This document shows, in pieces, positions 1-10,423 of a stretch of DNA of 64,000 nucleotides. Every line of letters begins with the position of its first letter. Position 1 is the first letter of the stretch. This stretch comes from Cytophagaceae bacterium (lineage in GTDB: Bacteria > Bacteroidota > Bacteroidia > Cytophagales > UBA9547). Location: assembly GCA_027488865.1 (NCBI GenBank), contig JAIYAU010000034.1:186001-250000 (forward strand), in the 5' to 3' direction. The notes under the pieces were generated by a model. It worked only from the letters and a program-made list of their open reading frames with translations. It was not told the DNA's origin and did not search any database. Made by a program: the position numbers and the translations under genes.

Positions 1-2110
1 AAGCAAAAGGATTTGCACCTGCATTGTTATGTGTGTAAGTTGCTCCAGCATTAAACACGATTGAATTTGCCGTACCAGCACCAAATGCATTACCTGCGAA
101 AAAAGAACCTACTGTAAATGTTCCTGTACTTGTAAAGGTGATCCCTGAAGCATCTGCTGCAGTTAATCTGTGTGCAGCACTAGAGGTTCCGTTAAAAGTA
201 ATACTACCGTCAACCTTCCCTGTTTCACCAGTAGTAACATTTAAAACAACTGGGTTGGTACCGTTACTAAAAAATGTAAGGCTACTTCCAGCCTCCACTA
301 CAAAGTCATCACCGGATATTCCGCCATCCACGTTAATGGTGCCACCAGTGCTAGTTGTAGAAAAGGTTGTACTGGCGTTATTTGTCAATTTAAGATGGCC
401 TACAGTTTGGGAAGTGAAGTCGATATTTACTGTAGCTGTAGGTGTTATGCTACCATTGAAGATTAAAATGTCTGAAGCCAAAACTGTGGTTCTAGCTGGT
501 GACCAACTGGCGGGAGTTGACCAAGATCCTGAACTTACATTCCAAGTATAACTGAAATTAGAAGCAATTGAAATAGGTGCACTTGTAGCTGCATCGGTTA
601 AGCCGCTCGTAGAAGCATTAATAGTATAACTACCAGCCTGATTAAAAGAAATATTACTAAATGTTGCTATTCCCGCTACTGCCGCCACGGTTGCTGTTCC
701 CCCAAGTACTCCTGGGCCTGAAACCTTGTTTATTGTAATGTTTCCAGTAAAGCTATTATCCACCGTAGCACCGGAAGTTTGTGCTTCAACTGTGAAAGAT
801 GCTAAAGAAGAAGAAGTCAACGCTGCGGTTGGAACATTCTTTAAAACCAAGTTTGTAGCAACATCTTGAACAGTAAAAGTGGCTGAAGTACCTGTCGATA
901 ATACATCACCCGATGTTCTAGCAGCAATAATAGTGGCTCCTAATTGTGGAGTATTTATTGACAGGCCTGAAAATGAAATAGAATTAGTGCCAGCATTAAT
1001 TGTTCCTGTCAATGTGCCAGACAAGACACCTGTACCACCCAATGAGATAGTTACTCCTGTATTTGAGGTAACTGCCGCAACAGCATTTGTAGCATCTTGA
1101 GATTGAACAGTAACCGTAAATGAGCCATTTTTTACTGGACTTGATGGACTAATAGATGATATTACTAACTTGGTAGGAGCAGCAGCCGAACAATTTACAT
1201 TTAATGGCGCATCAGTTGATATAATGTTAACTGATGTTGTTCCTCCTGTAGGATTAACTGTAATCGCTCCAGATGGCCAAGTTCCATCCAAATCAGTAGC
1301 ACATCCTACGGAGGCCCCTGATGTTATTGATAGCTGGTCAATTTTTCTTACCCCATTTGTGTTGGTATTAGGTATTATCGTATTCCATGCCGCAGCTGTT
1401 GTACTGTAACCAGTTACAATATTTGCAATCGTTGTACTAATACTTTCAACCACTGTACATGACAAGGGACGACCAGTACCTGCAACGTTATTATACAAGG
1501 TGACAATATTTTTTTCGGTGGCAGATGATGCTCCTTTAATTAATGTTCCATTGTTTGCCCCAGCACTTGCAGACCAAGCCAATACCGTTATCCCTACATT
1601 GGAGGCGTATCTTACTACTTGCGTGGGTGTTGCGGGCAATGCCAATGTTAAGGTTGGGAAAACGATATTTCCAGCCGTAAATCTCGTATTTGTAGTATGC
1701 ACAACACCAAACCAACTAGTATAACTTCCAGAAGCATCGGTGGTAAATGTTTCAAAATTTCCAGCGGTATTAGTATTAGCTGATGTAGAATATGTATACG
1801 TTGATCCAGCGGTATTTATCATCAAGGGATTTCCCGCACCTGACTGGGCAGTTCCAATATCCGTCCCTAAAGCTAAACCTGGAAAGTATCGGTACTGTGT
1901 ATTCGGGTTAAGTCCTGAAACTGTTAATCTAAACATAACAGGAAGTCTAGTATTATTTCCTCCACTAGCCATATATTGTGGTGTTATAACACTTGCAATG
2001 TTGGACTGGGTTAGATTCTGTGCACTAGAAGCGACCGCCAAGAGCATCGCACCTACAAACGATCCTATGCGGAACATGTTTGCCATTTTGTCTCGTACCA
2101 TTTGTTTCAT
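1..2110 (-). CDS. Large secreted adhesin-like protein, N-terminal part (cut by left edge)
   Basis: An open frame of 703 codons reads leftward from an ATG at 2110 without a stop and leaves the window, so the C-terminus is missing. The N-terminus has basic residues, a hydrophobic stretch and an Ala-Gln cleavage-type site around residue 31 (AMLLAVASSAQ), a typical Bacteroidota Sec signal. The mature part is rich in Thr, Ser, Gly, Asn and Val, low in Cys, and looks like repeated beta-sandwich or beta-helix segments, with a WNVSSGSWSTPASW motif near residue 530 that is common in secreted Bacteroidota surface proteins. A type IX sorting domain is expected beyond the edge but cannot be seen. Internal ATGs at codons 4, 9 and 12 are alternative starts. 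A full TTTG/TAnnTTTG promoter lies about 50 bp upstream. The specific function is unknown. Confidence 0.85.
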   Translation of the reverse strand, partial: MKQMVRDKMANMFRIGSFVGAMLLAVASSAQNLTQSNIASVITPQYMASGGNNTRLPVMFRLTVSGLNPNTQYRYFPGLALGTDIGTAQSGAGNPLMINTAGSTYTYSTSANTNTAGNFETFTTDASGSYTSWFGVVHTTNTRFTAGNIVFPTLTLALPATPTQVVRYASNVGITVLAWSASAGANNGTLIKGASSATEKNIVTLYNNVAGTGRPLSCTVVESISTTIANIVTGYSTTAAAWNTIIPNTNTNGVRKIDQLSITSGASVGCATDLDGTWPSGAITVNPTGGTTSVNIISTDAPLNVNCSAAAPTKLVISSISPSSPVKNGSFTVTVQSQDATNAVAAVTSNTGVTISLGGTGVLSGTLTGTINAGTNSISFSGLSINTPQLGATIIAARTSGDVLSTGTSATFTVQDVATNLVLKNVPTAALTSSSLASFTVEAQTSGATVDNSFTGNITINKVSGPGVLGGTATVAAVAGIATFSNISFNQAGSYTINASTSGLTDAATSAPISIASNFSYTWNVSSGSWSTPASWSPARTTVLASDILIFNGSITPTATVNIDFTSQTVGHLKLTNNASTTFSTTSTGGTINVDGGISGDDFVVEAGSSLTFFSNGTNPVVLNVTTGETGKVDGSITFNGTSSAAHRLTAADASGITFTSTGTFTVGSFFAGNAFGAGTANSIVFNAGATYTHNNAGANPFA

Positions 2111-2156
2111 TTTAGTTTTAAATGTTTAAAATATAGATAGTGCTAATAAAAGCTAT

Positions 2157-2185
2157 CAAAGGTACTTAAACAGTATTATGCCAAA
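2157..2185 (-). promoter_or_regulatory. Bacteroidota-type promoter for the adhesin-like gene
   Basis: On the minus strand TTTG (2182-2185) is followed after 17 bp by TACCTTTG (2157-2164), a perfect match to the -33/-7 consensus TTTG...TAnnTTTG known from Bacteroides and Flavobacterium. Initiation would be near 2150, leaving a leader of about 40 nt. Confidence 0.65.
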
Positions 2186-2320
2186 GCATCCTTAATGTTA
2201 CCAATGTGTTAAGGGCTCATTTACTTGACTAATAGAACGGTTATGACTATAAAACCAATTTTTTGAAGGATTGCGTATATATATTTTCCCTCCACTATTT
2301 TGGATTAATCCTGATAAGGT

Positions 2321-2350
2321 CAAAAAAATAACAGGCTGTTTGCCTGTTAT
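2321..2350 (-). terminator. Intrinsic terminator downstream of the TerC-family gene
   Basis: A perfect 9-bp stem (ATAACAGGC at 2328-2336 and GCCTGTTAT at 2342-2350) with a 5-nt loop is followed on the minus strand by seven T residues (2322-2328). It lies about 35 bp past the TerC stop codon. Confidence 0.8.
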
Positions 2351-2383
2351 AGATCTTAGAATTATTAAAAAATACTAAACTTT

Positions 2384-3088
2384 TTAAGCCTGTTTCTTTC
2401 GCATACGCATATTTATCACCTCTAAAACCAATGCAAACGTTATAGAGAAATAAATATATCCTTTAGGGAAATGAGCATGAAAGCCTTCACCTACAAGCAT
2501 GGTACCTATCATAATTAAAAATGACAAAGCCAATATTTTGATGGATGGATTATCGTTTACAAAATTACTAATTGGTTTAGCAAAAATGAGCATCACAATC
2601 ATGGAGATCACAACAGCAATAATCATAATATAAACATTGTCAACCAAACCTACCGCAGTGATAATAGAATCAATAGAAAAAACGATGTCAATCAATACAA
2701 TTTGTGATATGATGGAGGAGTATGCTGATTTAATTGGTTTATGGCCATGCTCGTCTTCCTCACCTTTTTCAACTTTAATGTAGATTTCTTTTACACTTTT
2801 ATAAATTAAAAAGATTCCACCTGTAATTAAAATCAAATCTTTAATACTAATGGGATGGTCAAACAAGGTTACTAGCGGCTTGGTAAGGTGCACTAAATAG
2901 CTCACCATAAATAATAAACCTATCCTGCAAATTAAAGCCAATGATAAGCCCATGATGCGGGCATTTTGCTGTTTATCCAAAGGGAGTTTGGCCACCAAAA
3001 TGGAGATGAAAATAAGGTTATCGATTCCCAGTACGATTTCCATTAAGGTAAGTGTACCTAAGCTGATGAGAAGATCTAGTGAAAACAT
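2384..3088 (-). CDS. TerC/Alx-family integral membrane protein
   Basis: A 234-residue protein with about seven hydrophobic segments. It carries the two TerC signatures, GIDNLIFISIL near residue 22 and VFSIDSIITAVGL near residue 136, each with the conserved Asp thought to bind a metal in the membrane. TerC/Alx/YkoY proteins are linked to tellurite resistance or, for Alx and YkoY, to manganese export; which applies here cannot be read from sequence. A charged cytoplasmic loop (VEKGEEDEHGHK) separates the two halves. It sits 74 bp downstream of sprA on the same strand, with a strong terminator behind it. Confidence 0.85.
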   Translation of the reverse strand: MFSLDLLISLGTLTLMEIVLGIDNLIFISILVAKLPLDKQQNARIMGLSLALICRIGLLFMVSYLVHLTKPLVTLFDHPISIKDLILITGGIFLIYKSVKEIYIKVEKGEEDEHGHKPIKSAYSSIISQIVLIDIVFSIDSIITAVGLVDNVYIMIIAVVISMIVMLIFAKPISNFVNDNPSIKILALSFLIMIGTMLVGEGFHAHFPKGYIYFSITFALVLEVINMRMRKKQA

Positions 3089-3162
3089 AGCATGAAAAAA
3101 TTGTTTTCAAATAAACACAAAAAATCACATTTTGTTTAACCTTTTGCCTAAAAAACGTTCAA

Positions 3163-6100
3163 TTAGTTCAACGTAAATCTAACCTGAACCCCAAAAAGCG
3201 TATTTACCCTTCTAAACGAGCTGGATATATAAGGTCTAGTAACACTTCTTTCGTAATAAATTTGCAAGTTAAGTCTTTGGTTTACTACGTACGTTATATT
3301 AGGCCGTATCAATATAGTCATTTGCCCTGCTGTAAAATTATTAATACCATCTGGGCTACGTTGTATTGTTTTTTGATCCCTGATGGTAATGTCTAAGCGC
3401 ATATTGGTTTCATTTTTTAAAACCACTACCCTACCTTTGGTCTTAATGGGAAGCTTAAGTCCCGTTTTGATATAGCCCATATTCACGGCATAGTCATGAC
3501 CCTTTATTTCTGTAATTCCTCCATTATTTGCGATATTGAGCGTTAGCGATCGATCTTTTTTAAATTGAAATCCTATGCTAATGTTCTTTTTGGTCTTGGC
3601 ATTAATGCCAATAAGTGGCGCAAAATTTTCTCTAATAGTAACATCTCCTATCACATATACAGGTACAAAAGAGTTAGGGGTAGAGTCCGATTGTGTATTA
3701 ATTAAACGGGTTTCTACAGGCTTTAAAAACTCTTCTTGATTTCTTAATGATAGCAATCCTGCCTCGTCATATCTGGCATCATTCTTATAGTTATTAACAT
3801 TATAGGTAGAAGTGTAGCTATGGGTAAGTGTCATACTTGAGAAATATTTTTTAATTTTCCCAATATTTGATAATCCGCCATAATCGACCCGCCAATTTGG
3901 CATGGGAATATTTGGGAAAGCACTCATGGAAACCTTATTTATGTCTTGACCAGAGTAAGCTGCTATAAATGAAGGAATTAAAACATCTGGTCCATTTAAA
4001 TCATAGGTACCTCCCGACTCATCCTTATAATAAGATGAATTTGGATTGGCTGTCATTAACCGGTCTTTCATGATAGCTCTATTGGCGCGATATTGTTCAA
4101 ATGCGTAGTTTGTAATTTTTGTTTTATCTTCTTTATGAAATGCTGAATGTATGGATATAAAACTTATTTGGTAAGTACCTGACCTTGAAGGACTAAATGA
4201 GGCAATTCGACCTGTACCATTAAAACTAGTATCTTTAAACTGCTCTTCATACATACCACTTTTGGATTTCGAGGCACTAATTTGAATCCTAAAGTCCTTA
4301 ATTGGCTCTATTTGAGTTTGCGCTGTAAACTTCACATTTCTATTTTGTTTTAGGCGCTCCGTTAGTAGCCTATTGTGTGTGACCCAATCTCCATCAGATG
4401 CGGCTTGTTTAATACCACCTTGTTGGCCAAGGATAAAAGGAAATCCTGGAGCTTCAAAAGCATCGTCCATACCTAAGTATTTTACTTTTGGCAAATAGCC
4501 TGGCAATGAGGTTCCATCGGTTACTTCGTAAGTAAAGTTAACCGATTTTACTGACATCAACTTCTTTAAAACACCTTTAAGCGCCTTGTATTCTGGCAGT
4601 TTTACCTTGATGGTGTCTATCTGTCCATTAGATCTTGTTTTAAATACTAATTTGGTGCGAGGTGGTTTTTTAGCGCTTGTTTGATTGTTAATTTCTTTTA
4701 AAAATTTGACTTTATTATACAATTTGTTTAAATCAATCCTTCCATTTACGCTTTGTGTTCTACTATTTTGAATGTTATTTCCCAATGAATCTGCAATTCC
4801 CAATGAACCTGCATTCCAAATATAATTGGCTGTATATCTGGTGTCGGCATTAACCCAGTCTAACATGGGAATTTTATCAAGCGGCACTTTATAATTTAAT
4901 GAAATATTCTGGTTAAATGTTTTTATCCTTCCAAATCGTTGTAAGTTCTTGATTACAGAATCTCTTTTGGTTATCTCACCACCTTTAATAGTATCACGAT
5001 TAATTTTTCCTTGAGGTTCATCTATAATAGCCTTTACATCAGCCACATAATCCAAACTCAAACTTTTGGTGAAGGCCCATCTTAAATTATAGTTTCTATC
5101 TAGCGTCCAAGATTTATCATAGGTTGGTATCATCCCCTCTGTTGTTAAATTCCCATTTCTAAGCTGTTGTTCACTATATAACCTATTCATATCAGCCCTA
5201 AAAGCAATATTGCTCGGGAGCGGCGAAAAGTTAAAATCCTTAACCAACTTTAAATAGGGTGAATTAATCAGTTTGACAGTGGTTTTCTTTAATGGTTCAA
5301 AAGATTTTGAAGTTATACTATATGCATAAGTAACTGATCCTCTGTAAACTTTACGCACATCGGTTTCTATGTTATAATCTGTTTTGTTGGTTTCACTATA
5401 AGCAGCTGTGAGTGATACGTTTTCAATATCATAAATATGTTTTTTAGCATCCTTTTTAGTCTTGGTTTTTTGAACGTTTGTAAAATTGATACTTTTAAAA
5501 ACTGTCTTCTGAGTCATCAACTTTGTATACGCAGAAGGATCTTCTTGAGTGCTGGCGCTAGCCTCCAGCTTAACATCTGGGTTGGTAGGATCAAATTTAG
5601 GTTTTAATTGATTTACAGTATAATCGACTTGCATTGGAAGTTTAAGCCCTACTTTTTGTGGAAGCAGTTTGCTCAAATTAATCCCTGCGGAAACTCCATA
5701 ATTAATAGTTTCTTTGGTAGTTCTGCTAGATATTCTTTGTTCAATTTGGCCAAAGCCAATTCCTTCGTATTTACCTGACAACGAAACTGTTGCTAAATCT
5801 GCCAATACCAAATTGGCACTACCTATGGCTGCATCGCTACCTTTTTGGTTAAACCCTGTAAATCGAAGTTCATTAACCCAAACACAAAATGATGCCTCCT
5901 CTCGTTTGGAATCCAAGGGATTTCTAATCCCAATCATTATGTTCTTGATATCCGTAAGATCTGGGTTACCCGTGACAGAATATAAATTTTTCCCAAAGTA
6001 TTTTTCTTGCCTTAACATAGGATTAGTTAAATCAGGATTATTTTCTTTTCTAATTTTCTTGAGGGTGGTAAGGTCAGCCAACGAGACATCCAATTCATTT

Positions 6101-9100
6101 TCTGACGGCCAAACCTCAGACGCACTAAGGTTGTTTTTTTGAGATGTCCTGAGAGGTATTTCCACTTCATAATAATTAAGTTCCAAATCAGTACCAAATC
6201 TAATAAAAGCCCTTACTTGACCGTCTTCCGTAGGTAATATATCGTCGCTTTCTGCATGAATAAACATTTTAATACGTTCGTAATTGATTGCGTTGAGTTT
6301 GTTAGTTTCTTTATAAACTGCTTGACCAGTTTTTTTAAGATTAGATACACAAAGTCTAAGTGATTGTTCATTTAGCACTCGATTAAGATTGGAGGTATTA
6401 TCTCTATCTCTTACAAAACCAGGAGGTGTTACATATCCAGTGTTTTCTTCTGCATTTACAGTTGAAACGTTAAAACCAGAACTTGCTGGATCTGCAACAA
6501 ATTGTTGCTCAGGTTCTAGTACTTGCTTCAAAAATGGCCTCCATTGGCCTGCAACAAACTGAAATTGCGCCAATCTTAATACGACTGGTTCTGAAAAATC
6601 ACTCATGTACAATCTGCAAAACTGCACTGTTTTTAAGTCAGCTGCTCCAACTTTTGTAGCGGATGGATCTCGCAAAGGAATCCTAAATTGATACCACGTT
6701 ACATTTTCGCCGTTGCTAACAGTTACACGCTTATCAATGATGTAATTTTGACCTGTTTCCAGACCTTGTGGCGTTACATTGATTTTATATTCAAAATAGT
6801 TTTCATTAGCATCTATGGTATTATTTTTATTAAGATCTTCATTGTCAGGCGTTGTATATGATGAAGCTACCAATGACCCACCTGAACTCTCGGGTGAGTT
6901 ATTTTCCACTCCATTGTAATTTTTGTATCGATCTATTATCTGAAACCCGTTTTGCTCATCACCTAGGTAATATTTAAAATCATCATTTGAAGGGTCACTT
7001 AATATGGCTTGTTTAGCGTTGTCCTTAACAGATGAGTTTGTTATACTATTAACAAACGCTGCATATTTTGAATTCTCTTCGGTTGAGTTGAGTCCATCAA
7101 GTCCTTTATCTTGTTTTTCCCTTGCACCTGGCGTTATTGTAAAAGCCTCATTCAAAAACTGCGATTTGGTTACCCTACCCCACACATTGTTATCTGTGAA
7201 TTGAACGAGTTGATCATCTGAGGTAGGTAGTCCATTTTCAAAAGCATGTCGTCCATCTCTTAACACGTCTTCTGACACGTTACCAATATTAAAAAATAAA
7301 TTTCCTCCTTTGGTGTTATACATGATAGTATCAGCACCTGTAAAAGGACTTTTTACATGCAACCCACCATTATTGCCATTTAAAAATGGATCCATCATCC
7401 AAAATTCCAAATATTGGATATTGCCATCTTCAAAATCGGTATTAAATGTTATTGGCCTAGTTATTCCAGCAAAATTTGAAGCGGGATCCTTAAGCAGCCC
7501 ATTTTCATTTAAATCAGGATTATAATTATATGGACCTCGCTCATAAGGGAAATAAGCCAAATCCAAGGTAGGTTCATTGATGGTAGCAGCCTGTTGAGAC
7601 CTATTAGGAAACAACTCTTGCGGACCCACAATCCTTGTATAATGATGACGATTTCCGCCATTTTGTACCAAATCAGACGGCACAATGTTGCCTCTACCAG
7701 TAGCTGAGAAAAATATATTATCTACATTGTACCAAGCCAATTTGGCTCTGTTATATCCATAAGCCAAATCGTTTAGGTCTCTCCCGTTTCTAAATTTTAC
7801 AGGTGGGGCAGCCACCCGCCAGCGAGAAGGAGACCTAGTAAGATCAAAAGGATTTCTAGCTCCTTCAAAATCATCTATAAAAGCATTTCCATCCTTACCT
7901 ATAATAGAGGACACACTTGGGATTAACCTTGCATATTCGCCTTTTATGTTTACTGACGATGGTACTTTGGTAGCTATTAGGGGTAATTTATCTATTATTT
8001 TGGTAATAAGTCTTGATTCCTTCTTGTAAGCAAAATCAAAACCCGCCATTGTATTTCGCAATGGTTCATCTCCAGTGGCTACCCTCGTGATAAGTGGGCG
8101 TTCGTTAAGGTGCATCAAGGTGGTACCGATATACATATCTTTGGATAAGGTGTATTCCAGTCGTGTACCCATAAGTGACTTAGATCTAAAATTAAAAAGA
8201 TCAGCTTTTTCGAAGTTTACACTTATGGGTGATCCCGATGTAAGCAAGCCTTCATTGATTATTTTAACACGGCCGAGATCATAATTAACTGTATAATCCA
8301 CATTTTCTTGCAATTGCCTACTTCCTGAGGTCACTCTTACCGAGCCTGGCGCAATGTTTATTCCATTTAGAGATATTTCACTTGAGGCATTTGATTGAAT
8401 ATTGCCGGTAATGTAAAACTTTGATTTACTGGGGAAGAGCAATAACCTTGATTTTATACTATCATAAATTTCTTGAAAAACATATGCCTCTGCGAGTTCT
8501 GTTTCTGTTGTTGGATCAAATTTACTATTCAGATGCGAGCCAAAAGGTTCTAACACCGGAAAAATAATTCTACCATTAACAGAGTCTACGGTTATATTAT
8601 TTAAAAAATCATAGTAGCCATCTCCTCCTTCAATCCTTTCCCTGTTTTGATTGAATTTATCTGCATTTAATACACTTACCAAGGGGACATTCTTTAAAAC
8701 ATCTGGTCTTCCAACTTGTAAAGAAGGATTATCAACACCTGAGGCATCATCTTTGTAAACAACCCTCATTTGAAAACCTTTAGGCGAAATATTATTAACA
8801 CCCAAAGAATAAATGTTTTTCATCATCAAATCCCACATCGGACTCGGTTTCGGACCACTCAAACGATTATTTATATCATTTGGCCTAAGTAATTTCACAA
8901 ACGTGAAATTTTTAGAACTGTCAGTTTGATTACCCGTTACCTCTCCTACACTATAAGTTTTGCCGTTATAAGTAAATTCAAAAGCCACAGCTAGCACTTC
9001 GTTTGTTCTTAATTGGGTAAGAAGAGAAATATACCCAAGCTGAGGGTTGAATTTAAAATCTTTATTAACTACTAATGCCCGCGCTGGGCTTAAAATCTCG

Positions 9101-10401
9101 TAATCACGACCTTGAAGTAATCCATTAGTTTTTAAATTTATCTCAGCATTGTTCACATTCCTTAACAAATCTTCATTTCTTGCGATATAGTCACCATACA
9201 ATTTATTTGCACTTTTTGTATCTGGTACTTTAGCATTTCCTCCATTGTTATAGGTAGATAAAGTGGGGTTATATTCTCCAAGATCAGCAAAGGCTATGAT
9301 ATTCTTGGTTCTGTCGGTAGTTGTATTTTGGTTGGTAACGTACACATCCACACGGGTAATATTAAGTGTAGACGTAATACTTGGAGCAGCACCAAGCCAT
9401 TCTTCATAATTTTCTCTAAAAAATTGGGCTAAAAAATAATGTTTATTTTCGTCGTATTCTTTGCAATTAATTTCAATTGGTTTTCCTTGAGAGCCATTGG
9501 AGGAAAGACTAACCGACTCTGTTTTACCACGTTGATTCGCCAATATGGTAGTAACCTTTAATCTGCCAAACTGCAACTGAGATTTAATACCAAACAAACT
9601 TTGCGAACCAGTTATAAGCTGTGTGCTTAAGGGCATACTTACGTTACCAGCCTCAATAGTTTTAATAATATCATGGTCCATACCAGTATAGGTAAGTTTG
9701 ATGTTGTTATCAAAATCAAACTGGGCTTTGGTGTCCCAATTAATGGCAATTTTTAATTTTTCACCAATTTTGCCTTGCACATTGAGGGCAATTGTTTGGT
9801 TAAAATTAAATCCACCATTTCGTTGTTGCCTAATAGGAAGTGCAGGATTGTCTGTCCGTTGGTACTGCCCTCCAAAATCCAACATAACGTTACCATTTGG
9901 TTTGATATCTATATAATTACCACCAAAAATTCTATCAAATTTAGGACTTACATAAATGGGCGGGATGATTCTCCTAGGACTATTGTCGCCAGCTTTGGAC
10001 TCATCTTCTTTTTTAGATTGCTGCTTCCAATATTGCTTTAAGTCTTTTTGTTTTTTATAACGCTCATACTGTTCATAGGTCATTCGGGTAGGTGGCCTAT
10101 AATCAAATTCTCCTGATTTTTCTCTTATGATGTAACCTTTGCCTGTTTCATCTAACTCCACCGACTGTTGAATATTTGAAGGATTTTTGAGCATCAATGG
10201 CGAGTCCGTCGTCTTATTCGAAAGGTTGTCGCCATATCGGTCCTCAATATTGGTATTGGGCTTTGGAGTTTTACGATACGGTATATCCTCTTCTTTTTTG
10301 GTTGAGTCTTTAGGAGCTATTTGTGCAAATAGTAGATTTGAAGTACTTGACAATAAGCACAAAACCGTGGCACAAATCAATATTTGGTTAATTTTTATCA
10401 A
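3163..10401 (-). CDS. sprA: SprA, outer-membrane translocon of the type IX secretion system
   Basis: A 2412-residue protein matching the size of Flavobacterium SprA (about 2400) and Porphyromonas Sov (about 2500). It starts with a Sec signal peptide (hydrophobic core ILICATVLCLLSS, Ala-Gln near residue 26), then a Lys/Glu/Pro-rich segment, then a very long run of amphipathic beta strands typical of the giant 36-strand barrel. SprA forms the pore through which proteins with type IX sorting domains cross the outer membrane, and is needed for gliding in flavobacteria. Several cargo proteins are encoded in this window (11.2, 42.5 and 47 kb). It lies 22 bp behind ruvA, as in many Bacteroidota, so the two are probably co-transcribed. 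Downstream is a TerC gene; gcvH, which I recall following sprA in other genomes, is not seen. Confidence 0.95.
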   Translation of the reverse strand: MIKINQILICATVLCLLSSTSNLLFAQIAPKDSTKKEEDIPYRKTPKPNTNIEDRYGDNLSNKTTDSPLMLKNPSNIQQSVELDETGKGYIIREKSGEFDYRPPTRMTYEQYERYKKQKDLKQYWKQQSKKEDESKAGDNSPRRIIPPIYVSPKFDRIFGGNYIDIKPNGNVMLDFGGQYQRTDNPALPIRQQRNGGFNFNQTIALNVQGKIGEKLKIAINWDTKAQFDFDNNIKLTYTGMDHDIIKTIEAGNVSMPLSTQLITGSQSLFGIKSQLQFGRLKVTTILANQRGKTESVSLSSNGSQGKPIEINCKEYDENKHYFLAQFFRENYEEWLGAAPSITSTLNITRVDVYVTNQNTTTDRTKNIIAFADLGEYNPTLSTYNNGGNAKVPDTKSANKLYGDYIARNEDLLRNVNNAEINLKTNGLLQGRDYEILSPARALVVNKDFKFNPQLGYISLLTQLRTNEVLAVAFEFTYNGKTYSVGEVTGNQTDSSKNFTFVKLLRPNDINNRLSGPKPSPMWDLMMKNIYSLGVNNISPKGFQMRVVYKDDASGVDNPSLQVGRPDVLKNVPLVSVLNADKFNQNRERIEGGDGYYDFLNNITVDSVNGRIIFPVLEPFGSHLNSKFDPTTETELAEAYVFQEIYDSIKSRLLLFPSKSKFYITGNIQSNASSEISLNGINIAPGSVRVTSGSRQLQENVDYTVNYDLGRVKIINEGLLTSGSPISVNFEKADLFNFRSKSLMGTRLEYTLSKDMYIGTTLMHLNERPLITRVATGDEPLRNTMAGFDFAYKKESRLITKIIDKLPLIATKVPSSVNIKGEYARLIPSVSSIIGKDGNAFIDDFEGARNPFDLTRSPSRWRVAAPPVKFRNGRDLNDLAYGYNRAKLAWYNVDNIFFSATGRGNIVPSDLVQNGGNRHHYTRIVGPQELFPNRSQQAATINEPTLDLAYFPYERGPYNYNPDLNENGLLKDPASNFAGITRPITFNTDFEDGNIQYLEFWMMDPFLNGNNGGLHVKSPFTGADTIMYNTKGGNLFFNIGNVSEDVLRDGRHAFENGLPTSDDQLVQFTDNNVWGRVTKSQFLNEAFTITPGAREKQDKGLDGLNSTEENSKYAAFVNSITNSSVKDNAKQAILSDPSNDDFKYYLGDEQNGFQIIDRYKNYNGVENNSPESSGGSLVASSYTTPDNEDLNKNNTIDANENYFEYKINVTPQGLETGQNYIIDKRVTVSNGENVTWYQFRIPLRDPSATKVGAADLKTVQFCRLYMSDFSEPVVLRLAQFQFVAGQWRPFLKQVLEPEQQFVADPASSGFNVSTVNAEENTGYVTPPGFVRDRDNTSNLNRVLNEQSLRLCVSNLKKTGQAVYKETNKLNAINYERIKMFIHAESDDILPTEDGQVRAFIRFGTDLELNYYEVEIPLRTSQKNNLSASEVWPSENELDVSLADLTTLKKIRKENNPDLTNPMLRQEKYFGKNLYSVTGNPDLTDIKNIMIGIRNPLDSKREEASFCVWVNELRFTGFNQKGSDAAIGSANLVLADLATVSLSGKYEGIGFGQIEQRISSRTTKETINYGVSAGINLSKLLPQKVGLKLPMQVDYTVNQLKPKFDPTNPDVKLEASASTQEDPSAYTKLMTQKTVFKSINFTNVQKTKTKKDAKKHIYDIENVSLTAAYSETNKTDYNIETDVRKVYRGSVTYAYSITSKSFEPLKKTTVKLINSPYLKLVKDFNFSPLPSNIAFRADMNRLYSEQQLRNGNLTTEGMIPTYDKSWTLDRNYNLRWAFTKSLSLDYVADVKAIIDEPQGKINRDTIKGGEITKRDSVIKNLQRFGRIKTFNQNISLNYKVPLDKIPMLDWVNADTRYTANYIWNAGSLGIADSLGNNIQNSRTQSVNGRIDLNKLYNKVKFLKEINNQTSAKKPPRTKLVFKTRSNGQIDTIKVKLPEYKALKGVLKKLMSVKSVNFTYEVTDGTSLPGYLPKVKYLGMDDAFEAPGFPFILGQQGGIKQAASDGDWVTHNRLLTERLKQNRNVKFTAQTQIEPIKDFRIQISASKSKSGMYEEQFKDTSFNGTGRIASFSPSRSGTYQISFISIHSAFHKEDKTKITNYAFEQYRANRAIMKDRLMTANPNSSYYKDESGGTYDLNGPDVLIPSFIAAYSGQDINKVSMSAFPNIPMPNWRVDYGGLSNIGKIKKYFSSMTLTHSYTSTYNVNNYKNDARYDEAGLLSLRNQEEFLKPVETRLINTQSDSTPNSFVPVYVIGDVTIRENFAPLIGINAKTKKNISIGFQFKKDRSLTLNIANNGGITEIKGHDYAVNMGYIKTGLKLPIKTKGRVVVLKNETNMRLDITIRDQKTIQRSPDGINNFTAGQMTILIRPNITYVVNQRLNLQIYYERSVTRPYISSSFRRVNTLFGVQVRFTLN

Positions 10402-10423
10402 AAAGTATTATATAAAATCAATG

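Noticed and set aside
138-2129. Five plus-strand reading frames in the first 2.1 kb
   Set aside because: They are antisense shadows of the long minus-strand adhesin-like frame, which has a signal peptide and promoter.
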